Below, piece by piece: positions 45,516 to 54,835 of a stretch of DNA of 64,000 nt. Made by a program: the position numbers and the translations under genes. The notes beneath the pieces are model-generated. The model had not been told where the DNA came from. It did not search any database and saw nothing but the letters and a program-made list of their open reading frames with translations. The stretch is from Candidatus Terasakiella magnetica (lineage in GTDB: Bacteria > Pseudomonadota > Alphaproteobacteria > Rhodospirillales > Terasakiellaceae), in assembly GCF_900093605.1 (NCBI RefSeq), contig NZ_FLYE01000012.1, forward strand, positions 62,001 through 126,000, written 5' to 3'. The stretch's first letter is position 1, and every line of letters begins with the position of its first letter.

Positions 45516-46805
45516 ATGGAAGCCTTCAAATTAATGGCCAAGCCATCCGATACAATCAAAAGGTTGCTTTCACAAGGAGCCAGCGAACTTGCTGGTGCCA
45601 AATATGAAGCTGCGCGCAAAACCTTTGAGACAGCCCTTGAAATTGAAAACGATAATATCAGCGCCAATTACTTTTTAGCTGCAACCCTTGAAGAGCTTGA
45701 TGAGACTGATCTCGCAGTTGAAACCTACCTTAAAGTCATTAAGCTCGATGCAACCGTGCGCCAAGCCTATATCCAACTGTCTAATATCTTTTACACACAA
45801 GATAAAAAACAAAGCGCTCTTGGCATTTTAGAGACCGCAAGACACCAGTTTCCAAAAGATAAAGATATCTTATATTTGCGCGGTCAGGTCGCCATGCAGT
45901 GCTTGCCCGGTTGGCATTTACCTATGCTGGCTGACCAAGAACGCAATGACCTTTATGAAAAAGCCATCAACGCCACCGTGCGCACAGGCGACATTGCCCT
46001 TGATATCGGCACGGGCTCCGGCTTACTCGCCATGATGGCGGTGCGCGCAGGGGCTGCCCATGTTTATGCCTGTGAGTCTGAGCCTTTTGTGGCTGAGCTT
46101 GCGCGCCAGATTGTTGAAAAAAATGGCCTAAGCGATAAAATTACTGTCATTAACAAACGCTCCAACGACCTTGTGGTTGGGGAAGATCTGCCGCAAAAAG
46201 TCGATATTGTACTGACTGAAATTTTTGATCGTGCCCTTGTTGGTGAAGGTATTTTACCGACCTTAAATCATGCCTGGAAAAACCTGCTTAATGACGGCGC
46301 GCGCATTATCCCCCAAGGGGCCACCCTTTATGGCGTGGTGATTGAATGCCCGCACCTGCAACGTTTTCACCATCTTGAAACCGTAAATGGTTTTGACTTA
46401 AGTGAAATGAATGTGCTGGCCCATCCACTGGCTTATAAAGATGGTATGATTGACCTGCAAGAAAGCGAGGATCATCGTATCTTAAGCGAGCCTTTCATCA
46501 TTCGAAAATTTGATTTTCGCTATCCCCCGCCTTTGAACTTTCGCGAAAAATGCCCGGTGAATTTTAAACAGGATGGCACGGGTGATGCGATTTTAATGTG
46601 GTTTGACCTACATCTTACCCATGACTTGACCTTTTCAACCCAAAAACCCAAACCGCGCAACCATTGGCGCCAAGCCGCCCAGATTTTGCTCAAGCCCCAG
46701 CCTTGCGAAATTTCTAAGCCCTTGATGCTTAAAACCTATTATCGGAACTATTTTGATTTTGAATTGGGCAAAGAAACCAAGAAAACTCTAAAGAAGGTAA
46801 AATAA
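45516..46805 (+). CDS. TPR protein with PRMT7/9-like arginine methyltransferase domain
   Basis: A 429-residue protein. Residues about 15-125 form three tetratricopeptide repeats. The rest resembles protein arginine methyltransferases of the PRMT7/PRMT9 type: WHLPMLADQERNDLY, then motif I LDIGTGSGLLAMMA (about 162-175), the double-E loop TEIFDRALVGEG (about 234-245) and the late HWRQAAQIL THW-like element. Both active-site glutamates are kept. The start is ATG 45516; TTG 45504 (AGGA nearby) and ATG 45534 are in frame. Target proteins are unknown; flagellin or ribosomal proteins are possible. Confidence 0.82.
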   Translation: MEAFKLMAKPSDTIKRLLSQGASELAGAKYEAARKTFETALEIENDNISANYFLAATLEELDETDLAVETYLKVIKLDATVRQAYIQLSNIFYTQDKKQSALGILETARHQFPKDKDILYLRGQVAMQCLPGWHLPMLADQERNDLYEKAINATVRTGDIALDIGTGSGLLAMMAVRAGAAHVYACESEPFVAELARQIVEKNGLSDKITVINKRSNDLVVGEDLPQKVDIVLTEIFDRALVGEGILPTLNHAWKNLLNDGARIIPQGATLYGVVIECPHLQRFHHLETVNGFDLSEMNVLAHPLAYKDGMIDLQESEDHRILSEPFIIRKFDFRYPPPLNFREKCPVNFKQDGTGDAILMWFDLHLTHDLTFSTQKPKPRNHWRQAAQILLKPQPCEISKPLMLKTYYRNYFDFELGKETKKTLKKVK

Positions 46806-46917
46806 TACCCTTTGGTAGTAGGTTTTACGGGAATATACGGATATTCTTCTGCACAATATTAAACAAGCCAATTTTAGCTTATACTCTCTCTTCATAAAAA
46901 CGAGGAGATATGGGAAA

Positions 46918-47523
46918 ATGGGCATACGTGAAACTGGCAGGTTTGAACAAAAAAACACAACAAAAGCTTTCACCCATTTCCATCAGCTCTTTGATGAGCC
47001 AAACGATCCACAAGAGCTCCAACACCTGCGCGAAAATACCTGCCTGAGCAAACTCAGCGCACAAGATGTTGAACGGCTCACTCGCCCAGTGCCCTATAGC
47101 GTGCGGTATTTCAAATCAAAACGCCGCGGGTTTTTCTGGCGTTTGATCACAGCACAGTTTGAACATCTCTTAAGCAATGCCACCATCAGCCGAAATAACT
47201 TGGCTGCCTATTTTGACCTATTCACAACACTTTACGGGAGGCAAAACATCATTAACGCCAATGAAGAATGTTTAAAACTGGTCAAAAACCTCCATGCCGA
47301 TAATGGGCAGTCTTTAAGCGTTCAACAGTTTTATAACCACCCCACCAGCAAAATAATCCTCACTGACTTTGTTGAGACACTTTCTGGGCAAATCAAAGAA
47401 AACCCCAAAGAGCGTGTTAACTGGATGGTGAATTTTCTTAAAAAACGCTGCCTTGTCTATAAAAACAAGCCCCATACAGAAGCAGAGTTAAAAACGATCC
47501 TGCAGGAACTCAAACTGCTTTAA
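46918..47523 (+). CDS. Conserved-looking soluble protein of unknown function
   Basis: A 201-residue protein of unknown family. It has no signal peptide, membrane segment or nucleotide-binding motif. It is basic (many lysines and arginines, for example SKRRGFFWR near residue 61) and mostly helical by composition. The ATG at 46918 is preceded by GAGGAG 12 nt upstream, a somewhat long distance. It sits between the PRMT-like gene (112 nt away) and the SGNH-like gene (84 nt away), with a weak dyad downstream. Confidence 0.65.
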   Translation: MGIRETGRFEQKNTTKAFTHFHQLFDEPNDPQELQHLRENTCLSKLSAQDVERLTRPVPYSVRYFKSKRRGFFWRLITAQFEHLLSNATISRNNLAAYFDLFTTLYGRQNIINANEECLKLVKNLHADNGQSLSVQQFYNHPTSKIILTDFVETLSGQIKENPKERVNWMVNFLKKRCLVYKNKPHTEAELKTILQELKLL

Positions 47524-47607
47524 TAAGATAAAGCACGACAGGCCTTTATCTCTTATAAAAAATCGCCTAAAAAGAAGCGCGGTATTTTATAATCATGATC
47601 GTTTTCA

Positions 47608-48759
47608 ATGAAAAAATTTTTCCATAATTTTTTGCTTGTTTTAGCCAGCCTGACTTTCTGTTTTCTTCTTCTGGAAATCGGGTTGCGTTTTTTGCCTGTC
47701 AAAACTGGTTTACAAATCCAAGCCGTAAATGAAAACGACCCGGTCTTTCATGCAACGCCAAATATTGATTATACCTACTCAAACGGCTGGTCCTTTAAAA
47801 TACCCAACACAGGACATGTGAATTCTGACGGGTTTGTGAATGATCAGGATTATGATGCCTCTGCCACAACACCGCTTATGGCCGTGATCGGGGATTCCTT
47901 TATTGAATCCCTCATGGTGCCTTATGACAAAACCATTCAAGGGCGCTTGGCACAATCAGTTAAAAATACAGGGCGTGTTTATTCATTTGCATTTTCTGGC
48001 GCGCCGTTAAGCCAGTATCTTATTTGGGCACAATATGCACAGGCAAAGTTCAAGCCGGATATCATGTCCTTTGTCATCATTTCAAATGATTTTGATGAAA
48101 GCCTACTCAAATATAAAAAAGCACCCGGCTTTCATTATTTTGACCAAAATAAGCTTAGACGTATTGATTATACACCGGGTTTTTTAAGAACGATCGTTAA
48201 TAGTTCAGCCGTTTTCAGATATCTCGTCTATAACATGCATATTCATAAAACCATTGCTGCGGGCTTAAGATTACTCCCAACTGATTTCTATCAAAGCTTA
48301 AAATCACTCTTTATCTCTAAAGAGGAAAAATCGCCCAGTGATACCTTAAGCCGTATTTTTGAAAATAATGTCCCTGTCACTGTAAGTGCAGAAAAATCAA
48401 CAGATGCGCAACGGGCCATTGATCTCTTTCTGGGTAATGTTGTTGAATATTCCGGCCTGCCAGCAGAAAAGATCGTCTTCATCATCGATGCTCTTAGAGC
48501 ACGGATTTATCAAAACCAGCCTCAATCCAATAAGGGCTATGCGGCCTCCATGTTTGCCTATTTCAAACAGCAAGCTCAGGCCAAAGGCTTTAATGTTATT
48601 GATACGGACCCTTATTTTAGGCTTGATTATCAAAAAAATAAGACGCAATTTGATTTCTTGCCATTTGACGCCCATTGGAACGATCATGCCCATGGGGTCA
48701 TTGCAACTGCAGTGAAACAACACCCGCTCATCCAATCCACTTTCTTTACGGATAAATGA
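47608..48759 (+). CDS. Secreted or membrane-anchored SGNH/AlgX-like hydrolase
   Basis: A 383-residue protein with an N-terminal hydrophobic segment (residues 5-25). SGNH blocks are recognisable: GDSFIES near residue 99 (Ser), a glycine in SGAPLSQY, an asparagine in ISNDFDES near 154, and DAHWNDHAHG near the end (Asp-x-x-His type). SGNH proteins on the periplasmic side often add or remove acetyl groups on polysaccharides. The stop overlaps the UbiH start (ATGA), so the pair is co-translated although their jobs look unrelated. Confidence 0.72.
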   Translation: MKKFFHNFLLVLASLTFCFLLLEIGLRFLPVKTGLQIQAVNENDPVFHATPNIDYTYSNGWSFKIPNTGHVNSDGFVNDQDYDASATTPLMAVIGDSFIESLMVPYDKTIQGRLAQSVKNTGRVYSFAFSGAPLSQYLIWAQYAQAKFKPDIMSFVIISNDFDESLLKYKKAPGFHYFDQNKLRRIDYTPGFLRTIVNSSAVFRYLVYNMHIHKTIAAGLRLLPTDFYQSLKSLFISKEEKSPSDTLSRIFENNVPVTVSAEKSTDAQRAIDLFLGNVVEYSGLPAEKIVFIIDALRARIYQNQPQSNKGYAASMFAYFKQQAQAKGFNVIDTDPYFRLDYQKNKTQFDFLPFDAHWNDHAHGVIATAVKQHPLIQSTFFTDK

Positions 48760-49988
48760 ATATAATCATGCCTCAAAAAATCAAAACAGATGTTCTCATC
48801 ATCGGCGGTGGACTTGTTGGTGGTATGACGGCTTGTGCCTTAGCGCGCGGTGGTGTTGATGTTATTGTGGTTGATGCCGATGATCCAGAAACCTTGCTCA
48901 AGGCCGAGTATGATGGGCGTTGTTCAGCCATTGCACGCTCTGTCCATAATGCCTTTGTTGCCCTTGGCCTGTGGGAACATATGGCACCTGAAGCCGGTAT
49001 CATTGAAGATATCCGTGTAACCGATGGGGCATCGCCCCTGTTTTTACATTTTGACAGCCTTGATCTGGTTGGTGTGCCTTTTGGCTATATGCTGGAAAAC
49101 CGCACGGTGCGCAAAGCCATCCTTAAAGTCGTGCCGGAAATGGACCACGCCACATATTTAGCCCCAAAACGCGTGCAACATATAGAGCGCAACGCCTCTG
49201 AAGTAAACGCCACGCTTGATGATGGGACTGAGATTAACGCAAAGCTGGTGATTGGGGCCGATGGTCGCGGCTCTTGGGTGCGCCGCTCAGCCAATATTGA
49301 TATTACCAAATGGTCTTATGAACAAACCGCCATTGTCTGCACGGTTGAAAGCGAAAAGCCGCATCTTAATGTGGCCCAAGAACATTTTCTGCCCAGTGGC
49401 CCCTTTGCCATCCTGCCCATGCAAGATAAACGCAGCTCCATTGTCTGGACAGAAAGCACACGCAACGCCCCTGTCATGATGAAACTCAGTGATGAAGATT
49501 TTCAAGCAGAGCTAACGGAACGTTTTGGCAATTATTTAGGCGAGGTAAAAGTCGAAGGCCCGCGTTGGTCTTATCCGCTCACCTTACAATTTGCCAAACG
49601 TTCCATTGATCAGCGCCTTGTTCTTGTGGGCGATGCCTCCCACGGGATGCATCCGGTGGCTGGCCAAGGTTTTAACATGGGTGCGCGCGATGCCTGCGCC
49701 ATTGCTGAGCTGATCATCCAGACCAAGCAACTGGGCCTTGATGTGGGCGCGGGGCGCGTTTTAGAAGATTATGATCGCTGGCGCCATTTTGATAACCATC
49801 TCATGCTGGCCTCCACAGATGCCATCGTGAAACTTTTTTCTAACAACAGCTCACCTATCCGTTTTGCCCGTGATGCGGGCCTTGCCATTGTGGAACAGCT
49901 CCCCTTTGCCAAGAAATTCTTCACAAAATCAGCCATGGGCCTTGTCGGAGAGTTACCCGAGATCATGAAAGAGCGTGAGGCGTCTTAA
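48756..49988 (+). CDS. UbiH/UbiF/VisC/COQ6-family FAD-dependent hydroxylase
   Basis: A 410-residue flavoprotein monooxygenase that should hydroxylate the ubiquinone precursor ring. The FAD dinucleotide fold is VLIIGGGLVGGMTA (about residues 13-26) and the second FAD motif is GDASHGMHPVAGQGFNMG (about 290-307), both diagnostic for the UbiH/F family. Which ring position it hydroxylates (UbiH, UbiF or UbiL-like) cannot be decided. The stop overlaps the region just before the next asnB start at 49990 by 1 nt distance, giving an operon. Confidence 0.9.
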   Translation: MNIIMPQKIKTDVLIIGGGLVGGMTACALARGGVDVIVVDADDPETLLKAEYDGRCSAIARSVHNAFVALGLWEHMAPEAGIIEDIRVTDGASPLFLHFDSLDLVGVPFGYMLENRTVRKAILKVVPEMDHATYLAPKRVQHIERNASEVNATLDDGTEINAKLVIGADGRGSWVRRSANIDITKWSYEQTAIVCTVESEKPHLNVAQEHFLPSGPFAILPMQDKRSSIVWTESTRNAPVMMKLSDEDFQAELTERFGNYLGEVKVEGPRWSYPLTLQFAKRSIDQRLVLVGDASHGMHPVAGQGFNMGARDACAIAELIIQTKQLGLDVGAGRVLEDYDRWRHFDNHLMLASTDAIVKLFSNNSSPIRFARDAGLAIVEQLPFAKKFFTKSAMGLVGELPEIMKEREAS

Positions 49989-49989
49989 A

Positions 49990-51924
49990 ATGTGCGGTAT
50001 TGCAGGGCTCATTGATCTTAAAGCACAGACCTCAACAGAAGAACTTTCCCAACTCACCAAACGCATGACCGATACCCTCTATCACCGCGGTCCAGATGGT
50101 GGTGATGTTTGGGTAGATGGAGAAAACGGTATTGGGCTAGGTCATCGCCGCCTTGCCATTATTGATCTCTCACAAGCGGGTCATCAGCCCATGACCTCCT
50201 ATGATGGGCGTTTTGTGATTGTTTATAATGGGGAAGTCTATAATGCCAATGACTTACGCCCCGAACTTGAAGCCGCAGGTTATCAATTTAATGGTCACAG
50301 CGACACCGAAGTGATCGTTAATGGATTTGCCCATTGGGGGGTCAAGGCCACTATTGAGAAACTTATCGGCATGTTTGCAATTGCCGCTTGGGATAAAAAA
50401 GAAAAAACCTTTTATCTGGTGCGTGACCGTGTGGGTATTAAACCGCTTTATTGGGCCGAAACGACAAATAGCTTTCTTTTCGGCTCAGAGCTGAAGGCCC
50501 TTTATCAACACCCAGATTGCCCCAAAGAGTTTAACCGCAACGCAATTGCATCTTACCTAAGGCATAATTATATCCCCGCGCCTTTAAGTGTCTTTCAAAA
50601 CATCCAAAAACTCATGCCCGGTCATTTTTTGGTGCGCAACCATCAAGGGGAACAAAAAATTGAATCTTTCTGGTCTTTGGACAATGTCATCACGCAAAAT
50701 CAGAAATTTGCAGGTAGTGAAACCGAAGCCATCGACCAATTAGAAGACCTGCTTAAAGATGCTGTTGGGCGGCGTATGATTTCTGATGTGCCCTTAGGGG
50801 CCTTTTTATCTGGTGGTATTGATAGCTCAACCGTGGCTGCCCTTATGCAGCAACAATCTGATAAAGCCATACGTACATTTTCCATCGGTTTTGAAGAAGC
50901 TGGCTATAATGAAGCCATCCATGCCAAAGAGGTAGCAAAACATATTGGCACGGACCATACCGAGCTCTATGTCACCCCCTCTGAAGCACGTGATGTGATC
51001 CCGAAGATCGCAGATTATTATGATGAGCCATTTTCAGACTCTTCTCAGATCCCAACCTATCTGGTTTCAAAAATGACAAAAGACCATGTCACAGTTGCCT
51101 TGTCCGGTGATGGCGGCGATGAGCTTTTTGCAGGCTATACACGCTACTTTGTGGGGCAAAAACTAGGAAAACACCTATATTCAACACCAAAAAGCTTCAG
51201 ACAGTTAGGCGTGAAACTCATTCACTCCATGTCGCCCAATACGTGGGATAAAATCTTCAAGATCATTCCTGAAAGAAAACGCCCCAGCCTTCCCGGTGAT
51301 AAACTCTATAAGCTGGCAAAAGTTATGGATGGGACCAAAAATGACTTTTATCGCCGCCTTGTCAGCCATTGGGATCAACCTGAAAATATCGTTCTCAATG
51401 GTAAAGAAGAAACAGACCTAATCTGGAATAAGGATTTAAAAGGGATAACACCGGATTTCATCGATCAGATGCAATATCTGGATACGTTAACCTATCTTCC
51501 AGATGATATTTTAACCAAAGTTGATCGCGCCTCAATGGCTGTTTCCCTTGAAGCACGCGTTCCTTTATTGGACCATCGCCTTATTGAATATGCATGGAGC
51601 CTACCTCAATCCATGAAGATTAAGGACGGACAGGGAAAATGGGCATTGCGCCAAGTTCTTTACCGCCATATCCCAAAAGACTTAATCGAACGTCCAAAAA
51701 TGGGTTTTGCCGTTCCCATTGATCAATGGTTGCGCGGACCACTTCGCGACTGGGCTGAAGACCTGTTAAATCCGCAAGCTCTTGAAGAAACAGGCATCTT
51801 TAATTCTGCACCCATTCAAGAAAAATGGAATGAACATCAAAGCGGACAACGCAATCTTCAATATCACCTCTGGGATATTTTAATGTTCCAAAGCTGGTAT
51901 CGAAAATGGATGGAAAACGGTTAA
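49990..51924 (+). CDS. asnB: Asparagine synthetase-like amidotransferase (AsnB family), copy 3
   Basis: A 644-residue AsnB-family enzyme. The start is the ATG giving MCGIAGLIDL, which makes Cys2 the glutaminase nucleophile; the five codons before it in the open frame are ignored. The PP-loop is SGGIDS (residues 274-279) and the ATP site includes ALSGDGGDELFAGYTRY. Of the three copies it is the most ordinary in length and motif, and it lies outside the main glycan run, so it is the best candidate for cellular asparagine synthesis. Its partner methyltransferase leaves a glycan role open. Confidence 0.9.
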   Translation: MCGIAGLIDLKAQTSTEELSQLTKRMTDTLYHRGPDGGDVWVDGENGIGLGHRRLAIIDLSQAGHQPMTSYDGRFVIVYNGEVYNANDLRPELEAAGYQFNGHSDTEVIVNGFAHWGVKATIEKLIGMFAIAAWDKKEKTFYLVRDRVGIKPLYWAETTNSFLFGSELKALYQHPDCPKEFNRNAIASYLRHNYIPAPLSVFQNIQKLMPGHFLVRNHQGEQKIESFWSLDNVITQNQKFAGSETEAIDQLEDLLKDAVGRRMISDVPLGAFLSGGIDSSTVAALMQQQSDKAIRTFSIGFEEAGYNEAIHAKEVAKHIGTDHTELYVTPSEARDVIPKIADYYDEPFSDSSQIPTYLVSKMTKDHVTVALSGDGGDELFAGYTRYFVGQKLGKHLYSTPKSFRQLGVKLIHSMSPNTWDKIFKIIPERKRPSLPGDKLYKLAKVMDGTKNDFYRRLVSHWDQPENIVLNGKEETDLIWNKDLKGITPDFIDQMQYLDTLTYLPDDILTKVDRASMAVSLEARVPLLDHRLIEYAWSLPQSMKIKDGQGKWALRQVLYRHIPKDLIERPKMGFAVPIDQWLRGPLRDWAEDLLNPQALEETGIFNSAPIQEKWNEHQSGQRNLQYHLWDILMFQSWYRKWMENG

Positions 51925-51930
51925 CCCTAC

Positions 51931-52662
51931 ATGTTCAATATCGATTTCTTGCATATGATCCGCAGCCATGAGGTGGAAAAGATCATCCAACTTTTACCTC
52001 AAGAAGCAAAGGTTCTGGAAATTGGTGGCGGTAGCGGACATCAGGCAAAGCTTTTAAAAGACCGTGGCTTTGATATTACCTCTATTGATGTTGCCGATTC
52101 AATTTATGCCGATGAACAGGTCTTTCCCGTTCAAACATATGATGGCAAAAAACTTCCCTTTGCAGATCAAAGTTTTGATGTAGTTCTATCGTCCAATGTC
52201 TTGGAGCATATTCACGATCTAGACCCATTGATGGAAGAATTCAGCCGCGTTGTAAAACCATCCGGTTTTAACTTACATGTTATGCCAACAGGCTCATGGC
52301 GTTTTTGGACCATTGTGGCAAATTATTTCGAATTCCTGCAAATCTTGCTGCTTTCCTTTAGCCCCGCAAAATTAAAAAATCCGAAGCACTGGGGAAAACA
52401 GCTATTGGTTAATATCTATAACCATCTCATTCCACCACGCCATGGTGAATTTGGGAATTGTTTTAGCGAAATATGGTCATTTCGCCCCAAGCGTTGGCAA
52501 AAATACTTTGAAAAACATGCATTTTTAATCAGTAAAAGCGAACAGATGGGACTTTTCTATACAGGGCACATGCTATTTAACAAAAAAATCAGCATTTCAA
52601 GACGAGAGAAACTAGCAAAGTTCCTCGGCTCATCCTGTCATCTGTTTGTCTTAAAAAAATAA
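51931..52662 (+). CDS. SAM-dependent methyltransferase
   Basis: A 243-residue class I methyltransferase. Motif I is VLEIGGGSGHQAKLL (about residues 24-38), then LPFADQSFDVVLSSNVLEHI, typical of Methyltransf_11. It begins 6 nt after the asnB stop. The C-terminal half has a hydrophobic patch (FLQILLLSF) and a basic tail, hinting at a lipid-linked or membrane-near substrate. The gene ends 4 nt before the convergent tautomerase gene. Confidence 0.82.
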   Translation: MFNIDFLHMIRSHEVEKIIQLLPQEAKVLEIGGGSGHQAKLLKDRGFDITSIDVADSIYADEQVFPVQTYDGKKLPFADQSFDVVLSSNVLEHIHDLDPLMEEFSRVVKPSGFNLHVMPTGSWRFWTIVANYFEFLQILLLSFSPAKLKNPKHWGKQLLVNIYNHLIPPRHGEFGNCFSEIWSFRPKRWQKYFEKHAFLISKSEQMGLFYTGHMLFNKKISISRREKLAKFLGSSCHLFVLKK

Positions 52663-52666
52663 GCGC

Positions 52667-53002
52667 CTAACGTTTCACATAATTCGGCTTGTCTATATCA
52701 ATGGCTTCAACCGAAATAGACACATCGCTTGAAACTAATCCGTCAATCTTATCAAAGACACGCTGGATCATGTCCTGTTTTTGCTCATCCGTGCGCCCGA
52801 CAAACAGTTTTGCATCCACATGGACGAAAAGCTGGTCTGTGTTGGCCGTTACATAATGTTCTACAGGCAATGCGCGGGCTTTGATCGCACCGGGGTTAAA
52901 CAGGCCGGACTCTTCAGCCCCGTTCCAGACTTCTTGTACCAATTTTTGGATATCAAGCTGTTTTTCAACAGCTTTAGCATATGAAATAACCATATGTGGC
53001 AT
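52667..53002 (-). CDS. 5-carboxymethyl-2-hydroxymuconate isomerase/tautomerase-like protein
   Basis: A 111-residue tautomerase-superfamily protein. It begins MPHMVISY, so processing leaves Pro1 free as the catalytic base, as in CHMI and 4-oxalocrotonate tautomerase. Length fits the CHMI branch. It lies 5 nt after hisE and is probably the last gene of the his operon transcript. A direct role in histidine synthesis is not known. Confidence 0.83.
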   Translation of the reverse strand: MPHMVISYAKAVEKQLDIQKLVQEVWNGAEESGLFNPGAIKARALPVEHYVTANTDQLFVHVDAKLFVGRTDEQKQDMIQRVFDKIDGLVSSDVSISVEAIDIDKPNYVKR

Positions 53003-53007
53003 AATTT

Positions 53008-53331
53008 TTACTCCTTTGGACGGGATGCTTTTTCAACAATACCCGAAATTCCTTCACGCTTTGCAAGCTCAGCCCAAACATCTTCAGGTTTGACCCCCAT
53101 TTCGGCCCAAAGCACCATTAAGTGATAGAAAAGGTCAGCACTTTCGCCCACCAATTCCTCATTACCTTCACTCAATGCGGCAATCACGCATTCAACGCCT
53201 TCTTCACCCACTTTCTGGGCGATTTTACCGCGCCCCTTGGAAAAGAGCTTGGCGGTATAAGACTGAGACGGATCCGCGCCTTTTCTAGAAGCGATGGTTT
53301 TAAACAGTGTATCAAGTACAGTTGCGTCCAT
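53008..53331 (-). CDS. hisE: Phosphoribosyl-ATP pyrophosphatase HisE
   Basis: A 107-residue hydrolase for step 2 of histidine synthesis (PR-ATP to PR-AMP). The acidic metal helix pattern EEGVECVIAALSEGNEEL followed by ESADLFYHLMVL is complete. The start is the ATG at 53331, 2 nt after the hisF stop; a TTG two codons upstream (53337) is ignored. HisI, which follows it in the pathway, is not in the window. Confidence 0.95.
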   Translation of the reverse strand: MDATVLDTLFKTIASRKGADPSQSYTAKLFSKGRGKIAQKVGEEGVECVIAALSEGNEELVGESADLFYHLMVLWAEMGVKPEDVWAELAKREGISGIVEKASRPKE

Positions 53332-53333
53332 GA

Positions 53334-54095
53334 TCAATCCAATCTCACCGCAATACCGGCTTTTGCCATATGTTCTTTGGTCTCTTTAATGGTGTAAGTG
53401 CCAAAATGGAAGATCGAGGCCGCAAGCACGGCAGAAGCATGACCTTTGGTTACCCCTTCGACCATATGGTCCAAATTCCCCACCCCACCAGAAGCAATCA
53501 CCGGAATGGAAACCGCATCGGCAATCGCGCGGGTAAGCTCCAGATTAAAACCGATCTTGGTGCCATCACGGTCCATAGAGGTCAGCAAGATTTCCCCTGC
53601 CCCATAATCCGCCATCTTTTTTGCCCATTCCACCGCATCAATGCCGGTTTCTTTGCGCCCACCATGGGTGAAAATTTCAAACTTATCCGGCCCGACCGAT
53701 TTGGCATCAATTGCCACCACAATACATTGGCTGCCAAATTTTTCTGCAGCCTCGCGCACAAACTCAGGGCGTTTCACCGCGGCTGAATTGATCGAGACTT
53801 TATCGGCCCCTGCGAGCAAAAGCTTGCGGATATCTTCTACTTCGCGCACACCCCCGCCAACAGTCAGCGGCATAAAACATTGTTCTGCCGTGCGACGCAC
53901 CACATCATAAATGGTATCGCGGTTTTCATGGGTTGCGGTGATATCCAAAAAAGTTAGCTCATCGGCGCCAGCAGCATCATAGACTTTGGCCTGTTCAACT
54001 GGGTCACCCGCATCGATCAGGTCAACGAAATTAACGCCTTTAACCACACGGCCATCAGCCACATCCAAACAGGGGATAATTCTTACTTTCAACAT
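53334..54095 (-). CDS. hisF: Imidazole glycerol phosphate synthase cyclase subunit HisF
   Basis: A 253-residue TIM-barrel cyclase that, with HisH, makes imidazole glycerol phosphate and AICAR. Catalytic Asp11 ([10 protein letters not shown]) and Asp130 (VVAIDAK) fall at the textbook positions, unlike in the HisF2 copy. The phosphate loops VGGGV and ASGGVGN are intact. It lies 6 nt after hisA. Confidence 0.97.
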   Translation of the reverse strand: MLKVRIIPCLDVADGRVVKGVNFVDLIDAGDPVEQAKVYDAAGADELTFLDITATHENRDTIYDVVRRTAEQCFMPLTVGGGVREVEDIRKLLLAGADKVSINSAAVKRPEFVREAAEKFGSQCIVVAIDAKSVGPDKFEIFTHGGRKETGIDAVEWAKKMADYGAGEILLTSMDRDGTKIGFNLELTRAIADAVSIPVIASGGVGNLDHMVEGVTKGHASAVLAASIFHFGTYTIKETKEHMAKAGIAVRLD

Positions 54096-54101
54096 ATTGA
54101 A

Positions 54102-54833
54102 TTACCCTTTTAACACCTTCATGGCCTCTGCCACATTAAGCTTGCCGTCATAAATGGCCCGACCGGAAATGGCCCCGTCCAGACCGGGGACCTCAGCGGC
54201 TTTTACCGCTTCAATATCTGCCATGCTGGACACACCGCCGGATAAAATCACAGGCGTTGAAACCGCATTTGCCAGATCAACCGTGGCCTGCAAGTTTGGC
54301 CCTTCCATGGCGCCATCTTTTGAAATATCGGTAAAGATGATGGCAGCCACACCCGCATCTTCAAATTTCAAGGCAAGATCATGAACTTTCATGTCAGAAA
54401 CTTCTGCCCAGCCTTCAACCGCAACATAGCCATCGCGCGCATCAATGCCCACCGCGACCCGGCCTGGAAAACGTTTACACGCCTCAATCACAAAATCAGG
54501 GTCACGCAAGGCAATGGTGCCTAAAATCACCCGTGAAATCCCCGCATCCAACCAATATTGAATGGTCTCATAGGTGCGAATACCACCGCCAAGCTGGGTT
54601 TGGGCTTTACCATCAATGCCTTTGAGGATGGATTGTACGGCCTCTGCATTGGCAGGCTTGCCTTCAAAAGCGCCGTTTAAGTCTACAATATGGACCCACT
54701 CACAACCATCATCCACAAACTGCTTGGCTTGTGCACCCGGGTTATCATTAAACACTGTGGAAGCATCCATATCACCACGCAACAAACGCACGCAGTTACC
54801 GTCTTTTAGATCAATTGCTGGATAGAGATTCAT
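54102..54833 (-). CDS. hisA: HisA, ProFAR isomerase
   Basis: A 243-residue TIM-barrel isomerase for step 4 of histidine synthesis. It starts [12 protein letters not shown], giving the catalytic Asp8 in the normal place; five upstream in-frame codons are not used. The second catalytic aspartate lies in FTDISKDG and the phosphate loop is SGGVSSM. It is 2 nt after the hisH stop. Confidence 0.97.
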   Translation of the reverse strand: MNLYPAIDLKDGNCVRLLRGDMDASTVFNDNPGAQAKQFVDDGCEWVHIVDLNGAFEGKPANAEAVQSILKGIDGKAQTQLGGGIRTYETIQYWLDAGISRVILGTIALRDPDFVIEACKRFPGRVAVGIDARDGYVAVEGWAEVSDMKVHDLALKFEDAGVAAIIFTDISKDGAMEGPNLQATVDLANAVSTPVILSGGVSSMADIEAVKAAEVPGLDGAISGRAIYDGKLNVAEAMKVLKG

Positions 54834-54835
54834 TT

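Noticed and set aside
47527-47550. GATAAAG / CTTTATC dyad as a terminator after the unknown gene at 46918-47523
   Set aside because: The 7-bp stem is AT-rich with no T run after it; too weak to call.
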